From the NCBI RefSeq assembly GCF_021462505.1, contig NZ_JAKEDV010000005.1, forward strand, positions 1 through 64,000: a stretch of 64,000 bases of DNA, read 5' to 3'. This document shows positions 19,900 to 29,425 of this stretch, in pieces. The stretch comes from Thermus brockianus (GTDB lineage: Bacteria; Deinococcota; Deinococci; Deinococcales; Thermaceae). Under the pieces are notes generated by a model that saw only the letters and a list, made by a program, of their open reading frames with translations, did not search any database and was not told the DNA's origin. Both the position numbers and the translations under genes were made by a program. The stretch's first letter is position 1; every line of letters starts with the position of its first letter.

Positions 19900-20650
19900 C
19901 CCCAAGGTGAAGGCCCTTTCCGCCCTCAAGGAACGGAAGGAGCGGGAAAGGACCGGGCTTTTCCTGGTGGAGGGAAGGCGGGAGGTGGAAAGAGCCCTAA
20001 AAGCGGGCCTCACCCTGGAAACCCTCGTCCTCGGCCCCAGGGCGACGGCCGAAGACCGCCTCCTGGCGGGAAGCGCCACGGTTTTGGAGCTTTCCCAAGA
20101 GGCCCTGGAACGGGTTTCCACCCGGGAAAACCCCGCCCAGGTCCTGGGGGTCTTCCGCATCCCCCAAAGGCGCCTGGAGGCGGTGCGCCTCCCCCCAAAC
20201 CCTTTGGTCCTGGCGGTGGTGGGCCTGGAAAAGCCGGGCAACCTGGGGGCCATCCTGCGGGCGGCGGACGGGGCGGGGGCGGACCTGGTCCTGGTGGCGG
20301 AGGGGGTGGACCTCTATAGCCCCCAGGTGATCCGGAACTCCACGGGAACGGTCTTCGCCTTGCCCGTCTTCCCCGTGGGAGAGGAGGAGGCCCTTCGCTA
20401 CCTAAAGGCCCAGGGCCTCCGCCTGGTGGCCGCCACCCCGGAAGGGGAGCGGCTTTACTGGGAGGAGGACTACCGCCCGGGGGTGGCCTTCCTCCTGGGG
20501 GCGGAGGATACGGGCCTGCCCGAGCCTTGGAAGGAAGCGGCCCACGCCCGGGTAAAAATCCCCATGCGGGGGGTGGCGGATAGCCTCAACGTCTCGGTGA
20601 GCGCCGCCTTGCTCCTCTACGAGGCCCTGCGGCAGAGGCGCTTTTCTTGA
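19877..20650 (+). CDS. SpoU/TrmH-family RNA 2'-O-methyltransferase
   Basis: A 257-residue SPOUT-class methyltransferase. N-terminal substrate-binding domain (NPKVKALSALKERKERERTG...FLVEGRREV) followed by the knotted catalytic domain with LEKPGNLGAILRAADGAG, LLGAEDTGLP and the C-terminal MRGVADSLNVSVSAALLLYE, which covers the three SpoU motifs. I choose the TTG at 19877 (MRIQSPANPKVK) because family members begin this way and GAGG lies 6 bases before it. It overlaps the GNAT gene by 23 bases. RNA target is unknown; 23S rRNA is most likely. Confidence 0.9.
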   Translation: MRIQSPANPKVKALSALKERKERERTGLFLVEGRREVERALKAGLTLETLVLGPRATAEDRLLAGSATVLELSQEALERVSTRENPAQVLGVFRIPQRRLEAVRLPPNPLVLAVVGLEKPGNLGAILRAADGAGADLVLVAEGVDLYSPQVIRNSTGTVFALPVFPVGEEEALRYLKAQGLRLVAATPEGERLYWEEDYRPGVAFLLGAEDTGLPEPWKEAAHARVKIPMRGVADSLNVSVSAALLLYEALRQRRFS

Positions 20651-20651
20651 A

Positions 20652-20706
20652 GCCACCCCAGAGGTGGCAAGGGCAAACCAACGCCACGAAGGGACGCTCC
20701 CTTTTT
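20652..20706 (+). terminator. terminators after the SpoU gene
   Basis: Two hairpins: GCCACC-CCAGA-GGTGGC (20652-20668), without a T-run, and AAGGGA-CGC-TCCCTT (20689-20703) followed by TTT, a standard intrinsic terminator shape. Confidence 0.7.
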
Positions 20707-20882
20707 GGCCTTTCCACCGGGGAAGGCCCCCCTTGTGGCGGCAAGGCGGGCCAGGGAAGGGGTCCTCCTTGTGCCCGAGGGCTACCTCCCCTTTCCCGGG
20801 GAGAAGGGCCCCCCGGCACGGGGCCGCACCCCGGGGTGCGGGGGAAGGAGCCCCTCCGTTTATAAGCCCCCCCTCAACCCCC
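20707..20882 (+). other. GC-rich spacer upstream of groES, no gene
   Basis: About 176 bases with no convincing coding pattern. It holds a perfect 14-base palindrome GCACCCCGGGGTGC (20826-20839), other GC-rich hairpins, and TTTATAAG near 20860 that could be a second -10. Function is not apparent. Confidence 0.4.
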
Positions 20883-20911
20883 TTGACAAAAGGGCCTGGG
20901 GGCAAAATAAT
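20883..20911 (+). promoter_or_regulatory. groESL promoter
   Basis: A consensus TTGACA at 20883-20888, a 17-base spacer, and AATAAT at 20906-20911. Transcription would start about 20918, immediately before the CIRCE-like repeat, so a bound repressor would block initiation. Confidence 0.8.
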
Positions 20912-20920
20912 GACCCTTGG

Positions 20921-20949
20921 TTTGACACTCTCGGCCTTTGAGCGTCAAA
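20921..20949 (+). promoter_or_regulatory. CIRCE-like heat-shock operator
   Basis: TTTGACACTC, 9 bases, GAGCGTCAAA: an inverted repeat with 9 of 10 matching pairs and exactly the 9-base spacer of the HrcA operator CIRCE (TTAGCACTC-N9-GAGTGCTAA). The arms differ from consensus at two paired positions near the outer end. Its place just before groES supports HrcA control. Confidence 0.75.
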
Positions 20950-20962
20950 GGGGGGAGTGAAG

Positions 20963-21268
20963 ATGGCTGCGGAGGTGAAGACCGTGATCAAACCCCTAGG
21001 CGACCGGGTTGTGGTGAAGCGGATTGAGGAAGAGCCCAAGACCAAGGGCGGCATCGTGCTTCCCGATACCGCTAAGGAGAAGCCCCAAAAGGGCAAGGTG
21101 ATCGCCGTGGGCTCGGGCCGCATCTTGGACAACGGCCAGAAGGTGCCCCTCGAGGTCAAGGAGGGGGACATCGTGGTCTTTGCCAAGTACGGCGGCACCG
21201 AGGTTGAGATTGACGGCGAGGAGTACGTGATCCTCTCCGAGCGCGACCTTTTGGCGGTCCTGCAGTAA
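20963..21268 (+). CDS. groES: co-chaperonin GroES
   Basis: A 101-residue heptameric lid of the chaperonin. Starts [20 protein letters not shown]; the mobile loop ([13 protein letters not shown]) that contacts GroEL and the [15 protein letters not shown]-terminus are intact. The ATG at 20963 follows GGGGGAG by 5 bases; a GTG two codons earlier is less likely. It is the first gene of the groESL operon, 11 bases before groEL, and lies behind a CIRCE-like operator. Confidence 0.97.
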   Translation: MAAEVKTVIKPLGDRVVVKRIEEEPKTKGGIVLPDTAKEKPQKGKVIAVGSGRILDNGQKVPLEVKEGDIVVFAKYGGTEVEIDGEEYVILSERDLLAVLQ

Positions 21269-21276
21269 GGAGGTGA

Positions 21277-22911
<1,635 letters not shown>

Positions 22912-22926
22912 CGCCCTCTAAAGGGA

Positions 22927-22955
22927 AGGGCCGGGATTTTTCCCGGCCCTTTTTC
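22927..22955. terminator. bidirectional terminator groEL/dnaE
   Basis: A 10-bp stem AGGGCCGGGA/TCCCGGCCCT (22927-22936, 22941-22950) with a TTTT loop and TTTTC tail; it serves both convergent genes. Confidence 0.92.
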
Positions 22956-22957
22956 GT

Positions 22958-25900
22958 TTAGAAGGGCACCGCCTCCTCCTTGGCCCCGTTCCCCCCGTTC
23001 CCCTGGAGGAAGACCTCCCGGTCGGGCACCAAATAGGCGCGGAAGCCCTCGGCCTCGAGGGCCCTAAGGGCCTCCTCCGCCACCCGGGCCTCCCGGAGGG
23101 CGAAAAGGGCCTCGCCAAAGGGCCCCTGGACCTTCACGTAGAGGGGAAGGGTCCCCGGGTGCTCGTCCAAAAGGCTCTTGAGGTGGGTAATCCCCTTCTC
23201 GTCCAGAAGGGCGTGGTCCACCTCCACCTCCAAGGCCTTGGGGGCCTCCGCCACCTCCTCGTGGGTCCAGACCGCCTGGGCGATGACCCTAAGCCCCCCC
23301 TCCTCCCGCTCCACCTCCGCCAGGACCAAGAGGGGCATATCCTCTTTGAGCTTGGGGGAAACCCCCTCGTAGGCCCGGCCGAAGGCCACCACCTCCAAGG
23401 CCCCGGTCTCGTCGGAAAGGGTGAAGCGGGCCATCATCCCCCCGCTTTTGGTGGGCTTGCGCACCACCTCCTCCACCATGCCCGCAAGGAGCACCTTGGA
23501 CCTCGGGGGAAGCCCCCGGGTGAAGGGCTCTAGCTCCTCCAAGGCGCAGCTTGCCGCCTCCCTAAGCCCCGGGTAGCGGAGCACGGGGTGGCCGGACACG
23601 TAGATGCCCAAGGCCTCCTTCTCGTAACGGAGCCTGGTGATCTCGTCCAAGGGCTCGGCCTCCGCCAAGGGGGGCTCTTCCACCTCGGCGAAGAGGCCCA
23701 GCATCCCCGAGCGGGCCCGCTCCCGGCTTTCCGCCGCCCAGCGCAGGAGGGGCTCCAGGGAGGCGAGGAGGCGCGCCCGGTCCCCAAAGGCGTCAAAGGC
23801 CCCCGCCTTGATGAGGGACTCGAGGGTGCGCTTGTTCACCACCTTTTCGTCCAGGCGCTTCAGGAAGTCCCCCAGGCTCTTAAAGGGCCCTCCCCGCTCC
23901 CTTTCCTTCAGGATGGCTTCCGCCGCAGCGTCCCCCACGTTCTTCACCGCCGAGAGGCCGAAGAGGATCTCCTCCCCCACCACCTTGAAGTCAAAGCCCG
24001 AGCGGTTGATGTCCGGGGGCAGGACGGGGATGCCCATGGCCCGGGCATCCCGGATGTACTCCGCCACCTTGTCCGAGTCACCCCGTTCCACGCTGAGGAG
24101 GGCGGCCATGAACTCCACGGGGTAGTGGGCCTTCACGTAGGCGGTCTGGTAGGAGAGGAGGCTATAGGCGGCGGCGTGGGAGTTGTGGACGATGACGTCC
24201 TGGGCCACGAAGGTGTGGGTGCCCTCCACCGTGAGGTCAAACACCTCCTCCTCGCCCAAAGCCTCCAAGGCCTCCACCCGGTCCCAGTAGATCTCGGCCG
24301 CAGCCAGGCGCCAAAGGGCAAGGCTTTCCGTGAGGGTGGCCAGGCGCTTGAGCGTGGCCTGGGATAGGCCCCTCCGCCCCTTACCCGGGCGCAGGAGTCC
24401 TTGGGCCAAGCCCCCTTTCGCCAGAAAGGCCCCCACACCCTGTGGGGAAGCCTGCGCCACCGCCTCCCGCACCAGGGGCAAGAAGGCGAGGGGAAGGACG
24501 TCCTTCGTGCTCCGCCCGCCCTCCTCCCAAGCGGAGAGGAGTTCCTCCAGGTCCCGGGCCCGCTTGCCCACCAGGTAGGGCCCCACCCAAAGGGCGAAGC
24601 GGCGGGCGGCCTCGAGGCCCCCCAGCAGGTAGACCACCCACCCCTTGCGCCCCTCCCGGTAAGGAAACTCCTTGGCCACCAACCGGCTCTGCAAACCCAG
24701 GCGCAAGAGAAGGTGCTGCACCCCACGGGCCAAAGCCTCCGAGGCGGTGGCGTAGTGGATGAGCCGCCCTTTCTTGTCTATCCCCCCATCCCCGACCCAA
24801 AGCCGGCCCAGGAAGCGGGCCACCTCCCCTGGGGGAAGCCCATAGACCTCCTCGGGAAGGCGCTTTTCCCGAGCGGAAAGGCCGAGAAGGCCCAGCCTCG
24901 CCAAAAACTCCACGGCCTCCGCCGGGCGCCTCCGGTCCTCCCGCCCCACGTAAACGTGGGCCACCCCCCGCCGCCAGGCCACCTTGGCCCGGGTGTTGGC
25001 GAAGGCCTCTAGGGCCGTCAGCATAGCGCAGAGCTCCTCCTCCGAGGAGGTATAGAGGTAAAACCCCGAAGGGTGGCGCAGGTTACCCTCGGCGAGGGCG
25101 AACCCCAGGAGGTCTAGCTCGTGGGGCTTGAGGCTCGTGGAAGGGAGGTAGGGCAGGTGGCGGGGCAGGGCCACGAAGTCCCCGGGCTTGAGCGCTCCCA
25201 AGGGACGCCAGCCCTCGGGGGTGTAAAGGGGGTGGTTGGCGGTGGCCTCGAGAACCCGCCCCGTGGCGGTGCGCAGGCGGAAGACCTGGGCCCGGCCGCT
25301 AGAAAAGGCCGCCACCACGGGCCGGGGCACCAAGCGGAGGGTCTCCTCGTCCAGGGAGGCCACCCACACCCCCCTTGCCTCGCCCCGAACGATGGCCCCC
25401 ACGGAAACCAGCTTTCCCGTGCGGTAGTCCACCACCTGCGCCCGCGCGGGGAGGCACTTATTAAAGCCATAGTTGGCGAAGGCCTCCAGCATGTCAAAAA
25501 GCCGGTTGGCCTCCTCCTCCGGCACCCCCCGCTCCTTGGCCCCCCGGACGAAGCGCTCCCGGTGTTTTTGCATTTCCTCCAGCTTCTTTTTGCCCATGGC
25601 CCTCCTCAGAAGGTCCGCCTCCCCCAAGGAGTACCCGGCCACCGCGGAGGCGATCTGCATGATCTGCTCCTGGTAGACGGGGATGCCGTAGGTCTCGTCC
25701 AGGATGGGCCTTAGGTACTTCTCCGCATGGGGAAACTCGGCGTAGCGCACGGGTTCTTGGCCGTGGTGGCGCCGGATGTAGGTGGGGATGTGCTCCATGG
25801 GGCCGGGGCGGTAGAGGGACACCAGGGCGATGATGTCCTCAATCCGCCTGGGCTTAAGCCCCCGCACCGTGTTGGTCATGCCCCCAGACTCCAACTGGAA

Positions 25901-27901
25901 AACCCCCTTGGTCTCCCCCCGGGCAAGGAGCTCAAAGGTCTTGGGGTCGTCCAGGGGAAGCGCATCGTAGTCCAGCTCCACCCCCTTGGACTCCCGGACG
26001 ATCCGCTTGGCCTCCTCCAAGAAGGTGAGGGTGCGGAGGCCCAGGAAGTCCATTTTCAAAAGGCCCAAGGCCTCCACCGCCCCCATGTCGTACTGGGTCA
26101 CGGGGCGGCCCTCCTGGTCTCGCATGAGGGGCACCAGGTCGGTGAGGGGCTCGGCGGCGATCACCACCCCGGCGGCGTGCACGGAGGCGTGGCGGTTGAG
26201 GCCCTCGAGGCGCATGGCCACCTCTATCACCTCCCGTATCTTGGGGTCCTTTTCCATCTCCGCCTTGAGCTCCGGCACCACCTGGACAGCCTCGGCCAAG
26301 GGCTTGGGCTTGCCGAACTGCACGGGGATGAGCTTGGCCAGCTCCTCCGCCTTCTTGTGGGGGATGCCGTAGACCCGGGCCACGTCCTTCAGGGCCGCCT
26401 TGGAGGCCAGGCTCCCGAAGGTGCCGATCTGGGCTACCCTATCCGCTCCGTAGCGCTCCCGCACGTGCTGGATGACCATGTCCCGCTTGCGGTCGGAAAA
26501 GTCCGTGTCTATGTCCGGCATGGACACCCGCTCGGGGTTTAGGAAGCGCTCAAAGAGAAGGCCAAAGCGCAAGGGGTCAATGTTGGTGATGCCGACGGCG
26601 TAGGCCACGAGGCTCCCCGCCGCCGAACCCCGCCCGGGGCCCACGGAAATGCCATGCTTCTTGGCCCAGTTGATGTACTCCTGGACGATGAGGAAGTACC
26701 CGGGGAAGCCCATGCGCTCAATGACGCCGAGCTCATAGAGGGCCCGGTGGAGGATGGCCTCCGCCGTCCACTCCCGCACGCCCTCCAGAGGGGGAAACCC
26801 GGCCAGGAGCTTTTCCCAAGCCTCCTTCTCCACCTGGGCCAAGGCCTCGGCCAGGGCCTGCCCGTCCCCGTGGGGGGGGATCTTCCCCAGGCGGCGGAAG
26901 ACCTCCCGGTAAAACTCCGGGGTGATGCGGTCGGGGTAGCGGTCCAGGAGGCCCTTTAGGGTGAGCTCCATGAGGTACTGGGCCTCCGTGCGGCCCTCGG
27001 GGAGGGGGAAGCGGGGGATGCGGTAGACCATCTTGTCCCCGATGGGGAGGTCCACGTTGCACATGCGGGCGATCTCCACCGTGTTATCAAAGGGCTCGTC
27101 CCCCCACTCCGCCTCGGGGAGCATGGCCCGCATCTCCTCGGGGGTCTTCACGTAAAACTCGTCGCAGGGGAAGCGCCAGCGTTCGGGGTCGTCCAGGGTG
27201 CTCTTGGACTGGATGGCCAGGAGCACCTCGTGGGCCCGGGCATCCTCCTTCCGCACGTAGTGGCCGTCGTTGGTGGCCACCAGGCCCAGGCCGTACTTGC
27301 GGGCGAACTCCTTGAGGACCTCGTTGACCTTCTTCTGCTCGGGAAGGCCGTGGTTTTGAATCTCAATGAAGAAGCGGTCGCCGAAGATGGAAAGGTACTC
27401 GTTGAGCCGGGCCTCCGCCAGGTCCAGGCGGTCCTGGAGGATGAACTGGGGGATCTCCGCCCCCAGGCACCCGGAAAGGGCGATGAGGCCTTCGGCGTGC
27501 TCCCTAAGGATCTCCCGGTCAATGCGGGGTTTCTCGTAAAAGCCCTCCAGGTAGGCCCGGCTCGCCAGGCGCACCAGGTTCTGGTAGCCCTTGAAGTCCT
27601 TGGCGAGGAGGGTGAGGTGGAAGTACCCCCCGTCCAGGCCCTTGCCCCGCTTGCGGTCGTGGCGGCTTTCCGCCGCCACGTAGGCCTCGTACCCGATGAT
27701 GGGCTTCACGCCCATTTCCGTGGCCTTCTTGTAGAACTCCACCGCGCCGAAGAGGTTCCCGTGGTCGGTGATGGCCAAAGCGGGGTCCTCGGGGGAGACC
27801 TCCTTGACCCACTTAAGGAGGTCGGAAAGCTTGGCCGCCCCGTCCAGGAGGGAATACTGGGTGTGCTGGTGTAGGTGGGCGAACCGGAGTCTGCGGCCCA
27901 T
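22958..27901 (-). CDS. dnaE: DNA polymerase III alpha subunit, intein-containing precursor
   Basis: A 1647-residue precursor; removing the intein leaves about 1222 residues, the normal Thermus length. Order: PHP domain with HLHQHTQYS and intact metal ligands (Thermus PHP domains have proofreading nuclease activity), polymerase core with GRGSAAGS and catalytic PDIDTDF near residues 463-465, the thumb/fingers, a helix-hairpin-helix and OB-fold near 1400, and an acidic C-terminus. The intein interrupts the conserved fingers-region block YGFNK/SHAAAYS. Start: ATG at 27901 (MGRRLRFAHLHQHT). It is convergent with groEL. Confidence 0.97.
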   Translation of the reverse strand: MGRRLRFAHLHQHTQYSLLDGAAKLSDLLKWVKEVSPEDPALAITDHGNLFGAVEFYKKATEMGVKPIIGYEAYVAAESRHDRKRGKGLDGGYFHLTLLAKDFKGYQNLVRLASRAYLEGFYEKPRIDREILREHAEGLIALSGCLGAEIPQFILQDRLDLAEARLNEYLSIFGDRFFIEIQNHGLPEQKKVNEVLKEFARKYGLGLVATNDGHYVRKEDARAHEVLLAIQSKSTLDDPERWRFPCDEFYVKTPEEMRAMLPEAEWGDEPFDNTVEIARMCNVDLPIGDKMVYRIPRFPLPEGRTEAQYLMELTLKGLLDRYPDRITPEFYREVFRRLGKIPPHGDGQALAEALAQVEKEAWEKLLAGFPPLEGVREWTAEAILHRALYELGVIERMGFPGYFLIVQEYINWAKKHGISVGPGRGSAAGSLVAYAVGITNIDPLRFGLLFERFLNPERVSMPDIDTDFSDRKRDMVIQHVRERYGADRVAQIGTFGSLASKAALKDVARVYGIPHKKAEELAKLIPVQFGKPKPLAEAVQVVPELKAEMEKDPKIREVIEVAMRLEGLNRHASVHAAGVVIAAEPLTDLVPLMRDQEGRPVTQYDMGAVEALGLLKMDFLGLRTLTFLEEAKRIVRESKGVELDYDALPLDDPKTFELLARGETKGVFQLESGGMTNTVRGLKPRRIEDIIALVSLYRPGPMEHIPTYIRRHHGQEPVRYAEFPHAEKYLRPILDETYGIPVYQEQIMQIASAVAGYSLGEADLLRRAMGKKKLEEMQKHRERFVRGAKERGVPEEEANRLFDMLEAFANYGFNKCLPARAQVVDYRTGKLVSVGAIVRGEARGVWVASLDEETLRLVPRPVVAAFSSGRAQVFRLRTATGRVLEATANHPLYTPEGWRPLGALKPGDFVALPRHLPYLPSTSLKPHELDLLGFALAEGNLRHPSGFYLYTSSEEELCAMLTALEAFANTRAKVAWRRGVAHVYVGREDRRRPAEAVEFLARLGLLGLSAREKRLPEEVYGLPPGEVARFLGRLWVGDGGIDKKGRLIHYATASEALARGVQHLLLRLGLQSRLVAKEFPYREGRKGWVVYLLGGLEAARRFALWVGPYLVGKRARDLEELLSAWEEGGRSTKDVLPLAFLPLVREAVAQASPQGVGAFLAKGGLAQGLLRPGKGRRGLSQATLKRLATLTESLALWRLAAAEIYWDRVEALEALGEEEVFDLTVEGTHTFVAQDVIVHNSHAAAYSLLSYQTAYVKAHYPVEFMAALLSVERGDSDKVAEYIRDARAMGIPVLPPDINRSGFDFKVVGEEILFGLSAVKNVGDAAAEAILKERERGGPFKSLGDFLKRLDEKVVNKRTLESLIKAGAFDAFGDRARLLASLEPLLRWAAESRERARSGMLGLFAEVEEPPLAEAEPLDEITRLRYEKEALGIYVSGHPVLRYPGLREAASCALEELEPFTRGLPPRSKVLLAGMVEEVVRKPTKSGGMMARFTLSDETGALEVVAFGRAYEGVSPKLKEDMPLLVLAEVEREEGGLRVIAQAVWTHEEVAEAPKALEVEVDHALLDEKGITHLKSLLDEHPGTLPLYVKVQGPFGEALFALREARVAEEALRALEAEGFRAYLVPDREVFLQGNGGNGAKEEAVPF
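24182..25456 (-). mobile_element. DnaE intein with LAGLIDADG homing endonuclease
   Basis: 425 in-frame residues, precursor residues 816-1240. Block A begins with Cys1 (CLPARAQVVDYRTGK); block B contains TANHPLYT, the usual TxxH; blocks F/G read EEEVFDLTVEGTHTFVAQD then VIVHN, followed by Ser+1 of the C-extein. Between the splicing blocks are two LAGLIDADG-like motifs, LDLLGFALAEG and FLGRLWVGDGG, so homing activity is possible. All residues needed for splicing are present. Insertion lies between FNK and SHAAAYS, 4 residues from the site used by cyanobacterial split DnaE inteins. Confidence 0.95.
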
Positions 27902-27909
27902 ATCCTCCC

Positions 27910-27946
27910 ATCCTAGCTTGACGCCCCCCTGCCCAGGGGGCAAAGT
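27910..27946. promoter_or_regulatory. divergent promoter region dnaE / cyclo-ligase gene
   Basis: Plus strand: TTGACG (27918-27923), 17 bases, CAAAGT (27941-27946), 7 bases before the ATG at 27954. The spacer contains the inverted repeat CCCCCT-GCCC-AGGGGG (27925-27940). Minus strand: TAGGAT (27915-27910), 8 bases before the dnaE ATG. The boxes are weak matches. Confidence 0.45.
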
Positions 27947-27953
27947 GGGGGAG

Positions 27954-28514
27954 ATGACCTTGGGGGAGCTGCGGGAAGAAGTCTGGAACGCCCTCGCCCG
28001 CTACGGGCTTGCCCTCCACCCCACCCCGCCCCACGGCCACCACCCCAACTTCCTGGGGGCCAAAAAGGCAGCGGAGCGCCTCCTAAGGACCCCGGAGTTC
28101 CTGGGAGCGCGGCGGATCCTCGCGGGCATGGACGCCGTGCTCAAACCCTTGAGGGAGGAGGCCTTGCGCCAAGGGAAAGACCTCCTCCTCCCTCATCCGG
28201 ACCGGCCGGGGAAGTTTTTGCTCCTGAAGGACCTGGACCCCAGGCGGCTCAAGCGGGTGCGGGAGGCCTACCGCTACGGGGTGCCCGTGGCCCTCGAGGC
28301 CCAGGCCATAGACCTCGTCCTCATCGGGGCGGTGGCGGTGGACGAAGAGGGGGGTTGGGTGGGGAAGGGCTACGGCTTTCCCCAAGCCTGGCTCAAGCTG
28401 GAGGCCCCCTTCGCCACCCTGGCCCACCCGGTGATGGTCTACCCCAAGCTCCCCGTTCCCCCCGAGCGCCGGGTGGACCTCATCGCCACGCCCCAGCGGC
28501 TCATCCGGCCCTAA
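27954..28514 (+). CDS. 5-formyltetrahydrofolate cyclo-ligase family protein (MTHFSD-like)
   Basis: A 186-residue protein. The family region is clear: FLGAKKAAERL, HPDRPGKFLLLKDL, and the C-terminal IGAVAVDEEGGWVGKGYGFPQ block, which matches the GKGxGY motif of the cyclo-ligase superfamily, closest to the archaeal/MTHFSD branch in my judgement. True cyclo-ligases convert 5-formyl-THF to methenyl-THF; this branch is less well characterised, so activity is inferred. It ends with a 14-base convergent overlap with the FUN14 gene. Confidence 0.7.
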   Translation: MTLGELREEVWNALARYGLALHPTPPHGHHPNFLGAKKAAERLLRTPEFLGARRILAGMDAVLKPLREEALRQGKDLLLPHPDRPGKFLLLKDLDPRRLKRVREAYRYGVPVALEAQAIDLVLIGAVAVDEEGGWVGKGYGFPQAWLKLEAPFATLAHPVMVYPKLPVPPERRVDLIATPQRLIRP

Positions 28515-28821
28515 GGCCCAGGATAAGCCCGCCCACGAAGCTCGCCCCGAAGGGCAGGTTATAGGTGAGGGTGGAAACAAGCCTCTCCCAAAGGCTCTTC
28601 AAGCCAGGCTGCTGGAGCAAAGGCTCCACGTCCCGCTGGATGCGGGTCCAGTCCACCTCCACGTAGCCCGCCTGGGCGAGGAGCTGTAGGCCCACGAAGA
28701 GAAGCCCCAAAGCGAGGGCGAGAAGGCGGCCCACCTTCTTCAAGGCATAGCCCACGGCATACCCCGCTAGGCCGCCAAAGGTCATCTGCCCGAGGTAAGG
28801 GGTGAGGTCGGGAAGCTCCAC
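28501..28821 (-). CDS. FUN14 domain-containing small membrane protein
   Basis: A 106-residue protein with three hydrophobic stretches. The opening MTFGGLAGYAVGYALKKVGR matches the start of FUN14 family proteins, and the C-terminal LPFGASFVGGLILGLRAG is a glycine-rich transmembrane helix typical of the family. I use the GTG at 28821, with GGGAGG directly upstream and a TAGGGT hexamer 7 bases before it; a longer frame begins at 28857. Function in bacteria is unknown. Same strand as the HD gene upstream. Confidence 0.75.
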   Translation of the reverse strand: MELPDLTPYLGQMTFGGLAGYAVGYALKKVGRLLALALGLLFVGLQLLAQAGYVEVDWTRIQRDVEPLLQQPGLKSLWERLVSTLTYNLPFGASFVGGLILGLRAG

Positions 28822-28857
28822 GCCTCCCACCCTAGCGGGGATGGCGCAAAAGGGCAA

Positions 28858-29409
28858 CTATGCGAGGCCCAGGAGGTGGGCCTCCCGCTTCATGGCCTCC
28901 AACACGAAGGCCAGGTGCTCGTCCAAGGACACCCCCAGTTCCTCCGCCCCCATGCGGATCTCCTCCCGGTTTACCCCCTTGGCGAAGGCCTTGTCCTTGA
29001 ACTTCTTTTTCAGGCTAGGGAGCTCCAGGCCCAGGATGGAACGGTCCGGGCGCACGTAGACCGCAGCGGCGATGAGGCCCGTGAGCTCGTCCACGGCGAA
29101 CAGGGCCTTGGCCATAAGGCTTTCCCGGGGCACCCCGGTGTAGCTGGCATGGCCCAGGATGGCCTTTAGGACCTCCTCGGGGTAGCCGAGGCGCCTGAGC
29201 TCCTCCACCCCCCGGTAGGGGTGTTCCTCCGGGTACTTCTCGTAGTCCATATCGTGGAGCACCCCGGCCATGGCCCAAAGCTCCTCGTCCTCCCCGAAGC
29301 GGCGGGCGTAGGCCCGCATGGCCACCTCCACCGCCCGCATGTGCCGGCGCAAGGACGGACTCTCCGTCCAGGCCTCCATGAGGGCCAGGGCTTCCTCAAA
29401 GCGCGGCAT
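28858..29409 (-). CDS. HD-domain hydrolase
   Basis: A 183-residue protein of the HD metal-dependent phosphohydrolase superfamily. The N-terminal His in RRHMRAVEVAM, the HD pair in AGVLHDMDYEKYPEEHP, and the later Asp in FAVDELTGLIAA make an H...HD...D ligand set. It resembles small conserved bacterial HD proteins of unknown substrate (nucleotide or phosphorylated metabolite). Its ATG at 29409 lies 7 bases after TATACT with no Shine-Dalgarno. It diverges from ispF across a 16-base spacer. Confidence 0.85.
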   Translation of the reverse strand: MPRFEEALALMEAWTESPSLRRHMRAVEVAMRAYARRFGEDEELWAMAGVLHDMDYEKYPEEHPYRGVEELRRLGYPEEVLKAILGHASYTGVPRESLMAKALFAVDELTGLIAAAVYVRPDRSILGLELPSLKKKFKDKAFAKGVNREEIRMGAEELGVSLDEHLAFVLEAMKREAHLLGLA

Positions 29410-29425
29410 GCCCTAAAGTATAGCC
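29410..29425. promoter_or_regulatory. 16-bp bidirectional leaderless promoter (HD gene / ispF)
   Basis: Plus: TAAAGT (29414-29419), 6 bases, ispF ATG at 29426. Minus: TATACT (29422-29417), 7 bases, HD gene ATG at 29409. The hexamers share 3 bases, and the spacer leaves no room for a leader on either side. Confidence 0.72.

Noticed and set aside
20705-20941. Short plus-strand frames before groES
   Set aside because: They run through hairpins, the promoter and the CIRCE-like element, and have no start site or similarity.
24182-25456. Reading the dnaE insert as a separate gene or as two genes
   Set aside because: It is continuous and in frame with both dnaE halves and has intein splice residues at both borders.
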